A stretch of 64,000 nt of DNA, from positions 186,001 to 250,000 of the forward strand of contig NZ_JAMXMC010000005.1 in NCBI RefSeq assembly GCF_024055665.1, in the 5' to 3' direction. The DNA is from Ideonella oryzae. GTDB taxonomy: Bacteria; Pseudomonadota; Gammaproteobacteria; Burkholderiales; Burkholderiaceae_C. The number at the start of each line of letters is the position of its first letter. The stretch's first letter is position 1. Both the position numbers and the translations under genes were made by a program. Of the stretch, positions 34,738 to 42,878 are shown piece by piece. Under the pieces are notes generated by a model. That model was not told the DNA's origin. It saw only the letters and a program-made list of their open reading frames with translations, and made no database searches.

Positions 34738-35028
34738 ATGAAGCCCCTGCTCACCCTGACCGGCGCCCTGGCCGCGCTGGCCCTGGCTACCCCCGGCTGG
34801 GCCGCCCAGCGACAGGTCACGCTCAACGTGCCCACCATGGACTGCGCCACCTGCCCCATCACCATCCGCGTGGCGCTGATGAAGGTGCCGGGCGTCAGCA
34901 AGGCCGTGGTGAGCTACAACAAGCGCACCGCCAAGGTCAGCTACGACGACACCCAGACCGATGTGGCGGCGCTGATGCACGCCACCGAGGGCGTGGGCTA
35001 CCCGTCGTTCAAGGCCGACGAGCAGTGA
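34738..35028 (+). CDS. merP: MerP-like periplasmic metal-binding protein
   Basis: 96 aa: signal peptide (MKPLLTLTGALAALALATPGWAA), then a heavy-metal-associated domain with PTMDCATCPITIRVALMKVPGVSKAVVSYNKRTAKVSYDD, close to MerP (conserved Cys-x2-Cys and CPIT). It would bind a thiophilic metal in the periplasm and hand it to MerT. Nine bases after merT. Orphan of merA and merR in this window. Confidence 0.85.
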   Translation: MKPLLTLTGALAALALATPGWAAQRQVTLNVPTMDCATCPITIRVALMKVPGVSKAVVSYNKRTAKVSYDDTQTDVAALMHATEGVGYPSFKADEQ

Positions 35029-35038
35029 GCCCATCCAG

Positions 35039-35105
35039 ATTCAGGATTCCCTGAATATCGGATTGTTTGGAATTTTCTACCCTGAGCCGTCTATATCGGA
35101 GATAT
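35039..35105. promoter_or_regulatory. AT-rich leader with two inverted repeats, upstream of the desulfurase fusion
   Basis: ATTCAGG (35039-35045) with CCTGAAT (35050-35056) and ATATC (35093-35097) with GATAT (35101-35105). This 150-base region is much AT-richer than its surroundings. It is the only space for a promoter of the following gene. The identities of the regulators cannot be told. Confidence 0.45.
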
Positions 35106-35181
35106 TTCTTCTCCATGCGACGCATTCTCAGGTCCAGAACAGCAATTTCTCCCGGGCGGGTCTGACCAGAATCTCCAGCCC

Positions 35182-37251
35182 ATGGAGATCTACCTCGACG
35201 CCAACGCCACCACCCCGGTGCTGCCCGCCGCCCAGGCCGCAGCGCGGGCCTGCATGAGCGAGCAGTTCGGCAACCCCAGCAGCACCCACGCCACCGGCCT
35301 GCGCGCCCATGCCCTGCTGGACGACACCCGCGCCCGCGCCCGTCGCGTGCTGGGCGCCCCGACCGGACAGCTGCTGTTCACCAGCGGCGCCACCGAAGGC
35401 ATCCAGACAGCCGTGCTCTCGGCGCTGGTGAGCCTGCGTGGCCGGGACGATGTGGACTGCCTGCTCTACGGCGCCACCGAACACAAGGCGGTGCCGGCCG
35501 CGCTGCACCACTGGAACCGGCTGCTGGACCTGGGCCTGGTGGTCGCCCCCATCCCGGTGGACCCGCAGGGGCGCCACGAGCTGGACTGGCTGCGCCGGCA
35601 TGCGGGCCGCGCCGGCCTGGTCTGCACCATGGCTGCCAACAACGAAAGCGGCGTCATCAGCGATCTGGACGGCATCGAAGCCGCGCTGGCCGACAGCCCG
35701 GCCCTGTGGCTGGTGGACGGCGTGCAGGGCCTGGGCAAGCTGGACCTGCGCCTGGCCAAGCGGCCCATCGACTACGCGCCGTTCTCCGGCCACAAGCTCT
35801 ACGCGCCCAAGGGCATCGGCCTGCTCTATGTGCGCGAAGGCGCCCCCTTCACCCCGCTGATGGCCGGCGGCGGGCAGGAAGGCGGTCTGCGCTCGGGCAC
35901 CGAGAACATGGCCGGCGTGGCCGCCCTGGGCGCGGTGCTGGCCGCGCTGGAAGACGGCCACACCTTCGCCTCCCCTGCAGCGCTGGCCCAGCACCGTGCG
36001 CGCCTGGCGGAGGCGCTGAGCGAGGCCTTTCCCGGCCTGGTCTTCAACGCCCCGGCCGCGCTCAGCCTGCCCACCACGCTGAACTTCTCGGTCCCCGGCG
36101 TGGCCTCGCGCCTGCTGCTGGATCTGTTCGACGCCGCGGGCGTGCGCGTCAGCGGCGGCTCGGCCTGCAGCGCCGCCCAGGCCGCCCCCAGCTTCGTGCT
36201 GGAGGCCATGGGCCTGCCCGCCTGGCAGACCGGCTCGGCCATCCGCCTGTCTTTCGGGCCGCTGGCCGACGATGCCTTCATCGACGCGGCCTGCGAACGC
36301 ATCCGCGCCTGCGGCGAGGCCCTGCGCGCCCACGGCCTGCATGGCAGCCAGCACCCGCCCGTCCGCCGACAGGACGGCATCACCCGCTTCAGTGCCGAGG
36401 GGGCCTGCTGCTACCTGCTGAGCGACGCCGCCAGCCAGCGCGCGGTGGTCATCGACCCCCTGCCGGCCCTGGCCGAGCGCCTGGCCCGGCAGCTGCGCAG
36501 CCAGGGGCTGCGCCTGAGCGCCATGCTGCACACCAGCCGCCGGCCCGAGCCCGTGGCGGGGGCGGCCGCCCAGGCCCTGCGCGCGGCCCTGCCGCCGGCC
36601 CTGCGTCCGCACGAAGAGGTGGATGTCCAGGGCTGGCCGCTGGGCGAGGACGCCATCGCCCTGGGCCCGCGCCAGCTGCTGCGCCTGCCAGAGTGCCGGG
36701 GCTATGTGCTGCGCGACGCCCTGGGGCGCCTGCCCTTCGCTTTTGTGGGAGATCGGCTGACGGACACCGCACTCGACACCGGCGTGGATGCCTCCCTGGC
36801 CGCCTGGCTGACACCCGAGACGCTGTGCCTGCCACACCGGGACCCGGCCGGCCACATGGCCCACCCCACCCGCCCGCCCGCCGCCGCACCGGTGCAGGGC
36901 CTGGTGCAGCACGCCGCCGATCTGCCCGACCTGGCCCAACAGCACCCCGGGCTGACACTGGTGGACGTGCGCGAAGCCCACGAACAAGGCTGGGACGACG
37001 ACCGCCTGGCGAGTCTGAGCCTGCCGCGCCAGGCTCTGCCGCTGAGCCAGTTGCTCAACGTGCTGCCGGAGGGAGCGGTCAGCCGGGTGGACGGGGAGAT
37101 GATCCACCAGCCTCTGTTGTTCATCTGCCGCAGCGGCCAGCGCAGCGCCCAGGCCGCACGGCTGCTGCGCCGCCTGGGCCATGGCCGGGTCTGGAGCCTG
37201 GCGGGAGGGGTGGCGCTGCTGACGTCGGCGGAGTGGGCAGCAGAACGTTGA
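35182..37251 (+). CDS. Cysteine desulfurase-MBL-rhodanese fusion
   Basis: 689 aa. Residues 1-380: NifS/IscS-type desulfurase (YLDANATTPV, SGATEGIQ, SGHKLYAPKG with PLP-Lys205, and Cys329 in SGGSACSAAQ). Residues ~395-565: similar to persulfide-dioxygenase/glyoxalase-II metallo-beta-lactamase proteins (ITRFSAEGACCYLLSD, AVVIDPL), but the zinc motif HxHxDH is replaced by LHTSRRPEP, so it is catalytically dead. Residues ~580-689: rhodanese with CRSGQRS (Cys649). Together this could move sulfane sulfur from cysteine to an acceptor within one polypeptide. First codon ATG with no obvious Shine-Dalgarno. Confidence 0.85.
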   Translation: MEIYLDANATTPVLPAAQAAARACMSEQFGNPSSTHATGLRAHALLDDTRARARRVLGAPTGQLLFTSGATEGIQTAVLSALVSLRGRDDVDCLLYGATEHKAVPAALHHWNRLLDLGLVVAPIPVDPQGRHELDWLRRHAGRAGLVCTMAANNESGVISDLDGIEAALADSPALWLVDGVQGLGKLDLRLAKRPIDYAPFSGHKLYAPKGIGLLYVREGAPFTPLMAGGGQEGGLRSGTENMAGVAALGAVLAALEDGHTFASPAALAQHRARLAEALSEAFPGLVFNAPAALSLPTTLNFSVPGVASRLLLDLFDAAGVRVSGGSACSAAQAAPSFVLEAMGLPAWQTGSAIRLSFGPLADDAFIDAACERIRACGEALRAHGLHGSQHPPVRRQDGITRFSAEGACCYLLSDAASQRAVVIDPLPALAERLARQLRSQGLRLSAMLHTSRRPEPVAGAAAQALRAALPPALRPHEEVDVQGWPLGEDAIALGPRQLLRLPECRGYVLRDALGRLPFAFVGDRLTDTALDTGVDASLAAWLTPETLCLPHRDPAGHMAHPTRPPAAAPVQGLVQHAADLPDLAQQHPGLTLVDVREAHEQGWDDDRLASLSLPRQALPLSQLLNVLPEGAVSRVDGEMIHQPLLFICRSGQRSAQAARLLRRLGHGRVWSLAGGVALLTSAEWAAER

Positions 37252-37480
37252 TTCCACCCATGACCGGAATGCGATGAAGCCTCGCCCCCCCCTTCGCCCG
37301 CTTGCCACTGTTCTGATGGCCCCGGTGTGCATGGCCGCGGCGCCCAGGGGCCACTCGGTCGACCAGGACGCCCTCCGGCCTGACGCGCAGCTGTCCACCC
37401 CCATCCCTTTGCCGTCGGAGCTGCAGGCAAGGACCCGAAGCACTGGTACGGCCGGGGAGCGGTCAGATTGGTTCCGCTAA
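37252..37480. other. Gap between the desulfurase fusion and the IS element
   Basis: No supported gene. A 68-codon frame at 37274 begins with a signal-like Met-Lys-Pro sequence but lacks a ribosome site and composition support. CTAA at 37477-37480 is the left copy of the insertion target duplication. Confidence 0.5.
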
Positions 37481-38659
37481 GGAAGGTCTGCACAACTCGC
37501 AACCCGTGGTGCTTGGCGCCAACGTGAAGCGCTGAGACGATACGGGCCATGAAGCAGCACAGCCTGGGTTTGGGACAGACGACCAAGCGAACGCGGCGCC
37601 GGGAGTTCCTGGACGAAATGGAGAAGGTGGTGCCCTGGGCCGATCTGGTGGCCTTGGTGTCGCCGTTTTTGCCGGAGGGCAAGCGGGGTCGCCCGCCGTT
37701 CTCGCCGGAGACCATGCTGCGCATCCACTTCATGCAGCAATGGTTCGCGCTGAGCGACCCGGCGATGGAAGAAGCGCTGCACGACATGCCGGTGTTCCGC
37801 GAGTTTGCGGGGCTCGAAGGCTGGGACGAGCGGCTGCCCGACGAGAGCACGATCCTGCGGTTTCGGCATGTGTTGGAGAAGCACAAGCTGGCCGCGCAGA
37901 TCCTGCAGACCGTCAACGACCTGCTGAGCGCCAAGGGCATGATGCTCAAGGGTGGCTCGGTGGTGGATGCCACGCTGATCGCTGCGCCGAGTTCGACCAA
38001 GAACAGCAGCGGCGAGCGCGACCCGGAAATGAAGCAAAGCAGGAAGGGCCAGCAGTGGTACTTCGGCATGAAGTGCCACATCGGGGTGGACCTCGAATCG
38101 GGCCTGGTCCACACCGTGCGAGGCACCAGCGGCGCGGTCAATGACGTGACCGAGGCCAACAGCCTGGTACGCCCGAGCGACCGCGAGGTCTACGCCGACG
38201 CCGGCTATCGAGGCGCCGACAAGAGGCCGGACGCCAGGGCCGGTGTGAGCTGGAACATTGCCATGCGCCCGGGCAAGCGTCGCACGCTGGACCCGACCAA
38301 ACCGATCGAGGCCCTTACCGAGCAGCTTGAGAAGGTCAAAGCAGGCATCCGGGCACGTGTCGAACACCCGTTCCGAGTGATCAAGCGCCAGTTCGGGCAC
38401 ATCAAGGTGCGCTACCGCGGGCTGGCCAAGAACACGGCGCAATTGCACACGCTGTTTGCGCTGGCCAATCTGTGGATGGCGCGGCGCAAACTCATCGGAG
38501 CGGTGGCATGAGTGCGTCCGCAGCACGGCAAATTGCCTGGTTCGCAGGCCTGTTCGGACCTGCGGGCATGGAAACCAAGGCGAATCTGCCAGCTGCAGCA
38601 TCACATTCCCATCGTCTCGGCGCACCACCACGCCGGGTTGCGAGTTGTGCAGACCTTCC
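37481..38659 (+). mobile_element. Complete IS5-family insertion sequence
   Basis: 1179-bp element. The ends are 26-base perfect inverted repeats (start GGAAGGTCTGCACAACTCGC) beginning at 37481 and, on the other strand, at 38659. A CTAA direct repeat flanks them (37477-37480 and 38660-38663), the 4-base YTAR target duplication of IS5-group elements. It carries one full transposase gene. All the features of a recent, intact insertion are present. Confidence 0.95.
37549..38511 (+). CDS. IS5-family transposase
   Basis: 320 aa DDE transposase. N-terminal HTH-like part then RGRPPFSPETMLRIHFMQQWFALSDPAMEEALHDMPVFREFAGL; catalytic Asp in SVVDATLIAAPSS, Asp in YADAGYRG, and the Glu in RARVEHPFRVIKRQFGHIKVRYRGL, the Y-x2-R-x3-E signature of IS5. 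Complete and without frameshift. Start ATG 37549, 68 bases inside the left end. Confidence 0.95.
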   Translation: MKQHSLGLGQTTKRTRRREFLDEMEKVVPWADLVALVSPFLPEGKRGRPPFSPETMLRIHFMQQWFALSDPAMEEALHDMPVFREFAGLEGWDERLPDESTILRFRHVLEKHKLAAQILQTVNDLLSAKGMMLKGGSVVDATLIAAPSSTKNSSGERDPEMKQSRKGQQWYFGMKCHIGVDLESGLVHTVRGTSGAVNDVTEANSLVRPSDREVYADAGYRGADKRPDARAGVSWNIAMRPGKRRTLDPTKPIEALTEQLEKVKAGIRARVEHPFRVIKRQFGHIKVRYRGLAKNTAQLHTLFALANLWMARRKLIGAVA

Positions 38660-39610
38660 CTAAGGCTCGTCGGCGGCAAGCTGCGCCAAGCTGGGCAGAC
38701 CCGACACGTCCGGCGCCTCCGGCGCCTGCCAGGTCACACCCTCCTCTCTGGCCCATTGCTTCAAGTCGCCATGGGTCAAGGCCTGGGCGATCGTCGAGTT
38801 GATCGCCAGACGCACCGCCTCGTTCGTCGCCAGGGTCGCAAAGCCCAGGTTCACGCCGAGAGAACGGCGCCAGCCCGCAAGAACCAGCGGCGACTTCGGA
38901 TGGCTCAAACGCCATCCGTCGAATTGGGCGAGCGGCACCATCGCCACATCCACCGTCCCTTCACTCAACAGCTCCAGCGCGCTCTGCTGCTGGTTGAGCG
39001 AAACCAATTGGTGTTGAAGAGCGCCATGACGCCACAGCATGGATACCGTGCCAGCCAGCGTTCCGCTGACGACCCCGATCTTCCAGTCGGGATGTTCGCT
39101 TCGGAGCGTTGACAAGGACGCCCATGGCACCCCAGGACTTCGCATTGCAGCCCCCAGGGCCACGCCCTGATAGGCCTGCGTTGCGGCGATCTCCCGCAGC
39201 GCAATGAACGGCCTGTCACGCCGCCGTGGTGCGCCGGGATAGTCCGGTGTGCGCGCCTTCACGCGGCCGGGCGGCCCGAGGTCGGACCTCAGCAGAGGAA
39301 ATCCGCTGACCGCATCACAGATGCCCGCGGACAGGAGGGCGTTGACCTCCTGGCCCAATGTCGACTCGTTCTCGTAGCTTGAGTCGAAGGGCACCACCAC
39401 CAGATCGCGTTCCATCAACGCGGCGGCGGCTTGTGCGATGCGCACGTCGAGCCCGCGAATCTGACCGCCAAGCCCCTGATAGCTCAGCGGCGCGTTCTGC
39501 TCAGCGGCACAGACCTTCAGTGGCTCGGCAGCGCCTGCGACCCCGAAGGAACCGGACACGAACACGAGGCCAGCCAGAAGGGCCCATTTCCCGTCAAAGT
39601 TCTTTGCCAC
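38660..39610 (-). CDS. MxaJ/XoxJ-like periplasmic solute-binding protein
   Basis: 316 aa. Signal peptide ending ...GVAGAAEP, then a class 3 solute-binding fold: LKVCAAEQNAPLSYQG, GLDVRIAQAAAALMERDLVVVPFDSSYENESTLGQEVNALLSAGICDAVSGFPL. This matches the amino-acid-binding-like proteins encoded with PQQ methanol/ethanol dehydrogenases (MxaJ/XoxJ), thought to help assemble or activate the enzyme. Its stop codon is the CTA of the IS target site. It overlaps the cytochrome c gene by 17 bases. Product role inferred from gene neighbourhood. Confidence 0.75.
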   Translation of the reverse strand: MAKNFDGKWALLAGLVFVSGSFGVAGAAEPLKVCAAEQNAPLSYQGLGGQIRGLDVRIAQAAAALMERDLVVVPFDSSYENESTLGQEVNALLSAGICDAVSGFPLLRSDLGPPGRVKARTPDYPGAPRRRDRPFIALREIAATQAYQGVALGAAMRSPGVPWASLSTLRSEHPDWKIGVVSGTLAGTVSMLWRHGALQHQLVSLNQQQSALELLSEGTVDVAMVPLAQFDGWRLSHPKSPLVLAGWRRSLGVNLGFATLATNEAVRLAINSTIAQALTHGDLKQWAREEGVTWQAPEAPDVSGLPSLAQLAADEP

Positions 39611-39968
39611 CGCGGGTCGCTACGTAAGACCAGAGCGATGAAATCTGCTCATTGGTCAGTCCATCCTTGAACGAGGGCATGTTGCCCTTGCCGTTGGTCA
39701 CGCTGTTGAAGAAACGATCCCGTTCGTCGACCGGGAACTTGCGCAAGTCGAAGACCGTGGTGCCCGCGTTCACCATGTTCCGACCGTGGCACTGCGCGCA
39801 CGTCCGGTCGAACTGCGCATGTCCGGCCTGCACCTGCTCCAGGGTGAACGGAAGCGGCTGATGTGGCGGGGTGTCCGCGGCCTGCGATCCCTGCCACCCC
39901 AGGCCAAGGCCCAGCGTGACCGACACCAGCACCCACGTCCCCAGGCGCCGGCCACTCGTGCTCAGCAT
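39594..39968 (-). CDS. Cytochrome c (electron acceptor of the alcohol dehydrogenase)
   Basis: 124 aa with a signal peptide (LVSVTLGLGLGWQGSQA) and one haem site CAQCH (Cys57, Cys60, His61); the sixth ligand is probably the Met in GNMPSFKDGL. FDRTCAQCHGRNMVNAG...FDLRKFPVDERDRFFNSVTNGKGNMPSF is close to the small class I cytochromes that accept electrons from PQQ dehydrogenases (XoxG-like). Periplasmic. ATG at 39968 is used because the longer frame starts at a GTG. Confidence 0.85.
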   Translation of the reverse strand: MLSTSGRRLGTWVLVSVTLGLGLGWQGSQAADTPPHQPLPFTLEQVQAGHAQFDRTCAQCHGRNMVNAGTTVFDLRKFPVDERDRFFNSVTNGKGNMPSFKDGLTNEQISSLWSYVATRGGKEL

Positions 39969-39970
39969 CT

Positions 39971-41644
39971 TCACTTGACTGCGAAGGTCCACACCATTCC
40001 TCCCGCAGGCGTGGCGGCCATGCGCTCGTCACCCAGGATGCCCCAGACACCGCCTGCGCCCGACAGGACGGTGACGTACTGCTTGCCGTTGGCCTCCCAG
40101 GTGATGGGCAGACCGACGATGCCACTGCCGGTATTGAACTCGTACAGCTTGGTGCCCTTGACCGCATCGACCGCAATGAACTCGCCCGTGGCGGCTCCGG
40201 TGAAGACCAATTCGCCTGCGGTGGACAGCGTCCCCGCCATGCTCGGTTGACCCGGCCATGCGAGTTTCCACTTTGTCTTGCCGGTCAGCGGATCGATGGC
40301 GGACAGATAGCCGTTCGGCTGGTCCTTCGGGAAGTCGACGCCCTTGAAGTCCATGCCCAGATACCACTCACCGCGCTTGTATTCCGGCTTGGCAAAGGTG
40401 TACTGCCATGAGATGTTCAGCGTATTGGCGTAGGCCAGTCCGGTTTCGGGGTTCCACGACATGGGTGACCAGTTCTTGCCCCCCAGGACGGAGGGCCACA
40501 CGGTTTCCGTGCCGCCAGCACGGATCCGCTTGGTCACCTCGCTCTCAACGGGACGCCCGGTCTTCATGTCGATGCGATCCGCCCAGTTGACCTTCACATA
40601 CGGATTGGCCGCGAGCAGTTGCCCGTTGGTGCGGTCCAGCACATAGAAGAAGCCGTTGCGGTTCGCCTGCGCCAAAACCTTGCGCGCCTTGCCATCGACC
40701 TTCATGTCCAACAGCATGCCAACTTCCGTCGCGTCGTAGTCATACAGGTCGTTCGGGCTGAACTGATAGTGCCAGACCAACTCACCGGTCTTTGGCCGCA
40801 GCGCGAGCACGGAACAGATGTAGAGGTTGTCGCCCTTGCGCGCCTCGGCGTTCCACGGGCCGCCGTTGCCGGTGCCCCAGTAAACGAGGTCGAGGTCGGG
40901 GTCATAGGCACCAGTCAGCCAAGTGGGGGCACCGCCGTGCATCGCCGTGTCGCCAGGCCAGGTGTCGCCACCCTTCTCGCCCGGTGCGGCCGTGGTCCAG
41001 AACTTCCACAGGTGCTTGCCGGTCGCTGGATCCCAGCCGTCAATGAAGCCACGCGTGCCGTACTCGCCACCAGCGATGCCCGTGATCACCACCCCGTTGG
41101 CGACCAGCGGGGCACCGGTCATGGCATGACCGTCCTTGTAGTCGGCGGCCTTGACCTTCCAGAGCTGCTTGCCGGACTTCGCGTCCAGCGCCACGACGTT
41201 GGCGTCCAGCGTGGTGCGAAACAGCTTGCCGTCGTAGATGGCAGCGCCGCGGTTGATGATGCCGCAGCAGGCGTACTTGAAGACGTCCTGCGGCAAGTCG
41301 ACATCCTGCTTCCAGAGCTGCTTGCCGGTGATCGGGTCAAGAGCGATCGTGTCTTTGGAGGTCGTGATGTACATGACCCCCTGATAGATCAGCGGCTGGG
41401 ACTCCTGGCCTTGGGGATTGTTCAGGCTGTACGCCCAGACGGGCTGGAGCTTTCCTGCATTGCCCCTGTTGATGTCCTTCAGCGGGCTGTAACGCTGGTT
41501 GCTGTAGCCCATGCCATAGGTCAGAACATCACCCGGGGTGCGCGCATCAGCCTTGAGATCGTCCAGGGTCTGCGCTTGCAACGCCGTCGACCAACCGAGC
41601 GTCAACGCCAAGACGGCGGTGACCAGGATTCTTATGCTGTTCAT
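39971..41644 (-). CDS. PQQ-dependent alcohol dehydrogenase (type I, lanthanide-type metal site)
   Basis: 557 aa. Signal peptide, then an eight-bladed PQQ propeller: MGYSNQRYSPLKDINR, vicinal disulfide Cys126-Cys127 in YACCGIINRGAAIYDGK, GGEYGTRGFIDGW (metal ligand Glu194), GTGNGGPWN (Asn260), and SPNDLYDYD with catalytic Asp302 and Asp304. Asp at +2 of the catalytic Asp is the mark of lanthanide-using enzymes (XoxF, ExaF/PedH), whereas Ca enzymes have Ala/Ser there. It oxidises a primary alcohol in the periplasm. The sequence is nearest to the ethanol-dehydrogenase group; the substrate is not determined. A 2-base gap separates it from the cytochrome c gene. Confidence 0.9.
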   Translation of the reverse strand: MNSIRILVTAVLALTLGWSTALQAQTLDDLKADARTPGDVLTYGMGYSNQRYSPLKDINRGNAGKLQPVWAYSLNNPQGQESQPLIYQGVMYITTSKDTIALDPITGKQLWKQDVDLPQDVFKYACCGIINRGAAIYDGKLFRTTLDANVVALDAKSGKQLWKVKAADYKDGHAMTGAPLVANGVVITGIAGGEYGTRGFIDGWDPATGKHLWKFWTTAAPGEKGGDTWPGDTAMHGGAPTWLTGAYDPDLDLVYWGTGNGGPWNAEARKGDNLYICSVLALRPKTGELVWHYQFSPNDLYDYDATEVGMLLDMKVDGKARKVLAQANRNGFFYVLDRTNGQLLAANPYVKVNWADRIDMKTGRPVESEVTKRIRAGGTETVWPSVLGGKNWSPMSWNPETGLAYANTLNISWQYTFAKPEYKRGEWYLGMDFKGVDFPKDQPNGYLSAIDPLTGKTKWKLAWPGQPSMAGTLSTAGELVFTGAATGEFIAVDAVKGTKLYEFNTGSGIVGLPITWEANGKQYVTVLSGAGGVWGILGDERMAATPAGGMVWTFAVK

Positions 41645-41731
41645 GAGTCGGTTTCCTCATCGTGTCGTTGGAGCGGGATGCCGGCGAGGGCATCCCGGAG
41701 TAGGGGTGTCCGCTGCTGCGGTCCCGGCTAC

Positions 41732-42610
41732 TCAGAAGATCTGCAGCAGGCGCAGGTTGATGCGGTTGTCTTCCTTGAAGCCATTGCGCACGCTGATGTC
41801 TCGGCCATAGGTCGCCAGCAGCTGGGTCTTGGCGCCGACGAAGGTGCTGCCCCCCAGCCAGAACTTCGACGACGACGTCCTGTCGTCTTGGTTCACGCCA
41901 TCCACCTGCGTCTCGCCGCCCGTCAACTGCGAAAGTCCGAAGCGCAGATCGGAAGCCGCCGACAGGTGATAGCGCCACATCGCCTGGAACTGCATCATCG
42001 GTTTCTGCTTCATCGTCAGGCTGGTGGGACCAAAGTCCTTGTTCTTGCCATAGAAGGTCACGTCCGCCACCAGGTCCATGGTGACGCTGTCGCTGAGCGG
42101 CTTGATCCACCCCCCCTGGAACGCGAACTTCCAGCGGTTCTCGCCCAGATTCAGCGCGCTGTTCTTGTCGTACTTGCCGGTCGGGAGATAGAGGAACGGC
42201 GTGATCCCGATGTTCTCCTTCTCGCCCGCCTTGTTGAACCACAAGGTCGATGCCAGGATGAGGTCACCGACGCCGCTGGCTGAGCCGAGCGAAGACGTGT
42301 CGTCCTGGCCCTTCAGCCGACCCAGCGGCAGCAGGAACTGAGGATCGATGACGTAGCCACCGAGCTCCATGAAATGCACACCGCGCAGGATGCCGACATC
42401 GGAATCAAGGCCAGGATTGATGGGCAAGCGATTGCCCTGCGAGTACAGGCGATCGCGGGTGGCGTGCTGGTAATAGGCGAGGCCAAGGTTCGTGCCCGCG
42501 GGCAGGGCGGTGTAATCGCCAGCGTCAACGTCGACCGCCTTGGCCACCGTCGGAACGAGGATCAGAGCCGCCGCCGCAGCCATCGTGCTCAGAACAAGAG
42601 GTGTCTTCAC
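41732..42610 (-). CDS. Outer-membrane transporter (phenol MetA-pathway type)
   Basis: 292 aa, signal peptide and a predicted beta-barrel: alternating strands with aromatic ends, ALPAGTNLGLAYYQHATRD, NLGENRWKFAFQGGWIKPLSD and a terminal Phe (LRLLQIF) typical of outer-membrane proteins. It matches the MetA-pathway phenol-degradation family (PF13557), assumed uptake porins for hydrophobic substrates. First gene of the alcohol operon leftward; 87-base gap to the dehydrogenase. Divergent from the activator gene. Confidence 0.8.
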   Translation of the reverse strand: MKTPLVLSTMAAAAALILVPTVAKAVDVDAGDYTALPAGTNLGLAYYQHATRDRLYSQGNRLPINPGLDSDVGILRGVHFMELGGYVIDPQFLLPLGRLKGQDDTSSLGSASGVGDLILASTLWFNKAGEKENIGITPFLYLPTGKYDKNSALNLGENRWKFAFQGGWIKPLSDSVTMDLVADVTFYGKNKDFGPTSLTMKQKPMMQFQAMWRYHLSAASDLRFGLSQLTGGETQVDGVNQDDRTSSSKFWLGGSTFVGAKTQLLATYGRDISVRNGFKEDNRINLRLLQIF

Positions 42611-42712
42611 TGTCGTCTCCTAGTTGTTTTGCTTGCAAAGCCTGCGTTTTGCGGAGCGAAAGTTACGGGACCGACGAGAAGCGAAAAACACGAGGACTTT
42701 CCCTGACGAAAA

Positions 42713-42787
42713 CTGTGCCGGGGCGGTACAGATTTCTCCGCCGCAACGCCGTCTTGGAACGGGCCGAACTGTTCCGCCCCAGCACAG
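42713..42787. promoter_or_regulatory. 19-bp inverted repeat, candidate upstream activator sites
   Basis: CTGTGCCGGGGCGGTACAG (42713-42731) and CTGTTCCGCCCCAGCACAG (42769-42787) are inverted copies with 17 of 19 matches, 56 bases apart centre to centre. Each arm is itself an imperfect dyad (CTGT...ACAG). They lie in the 268-bp divergent gap between the outer-membrane channel gene and the Fis-type activator gene and are the likely binding sites of that activator. No convincing sigma-54 -24/-12 element was found next to it. Confidence 0.6.
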
Positions 42788-42878
42788 ATTCCGAAGGGGT
42801 TTGTCCCAGGATCGCCAGGAAAGGCGACTGCGATCATCCTGGCAAGCCAACGGCTGCGCCTTGTGGATTCCATCGCCC

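Noticed and set aside
37274-37480. Small 68-codon frame just left of the IS element
   Set aside because: Signal-like start but no ribosome site, no homology recognised, and it ends in the target duplication; not enough support.
42611-42712. A sigma-54 (-24/-12) promoter ahead of the outer-membrane channel gene
   Set aside because: A TTGC element is present but no GG at the required spacing; not supported.
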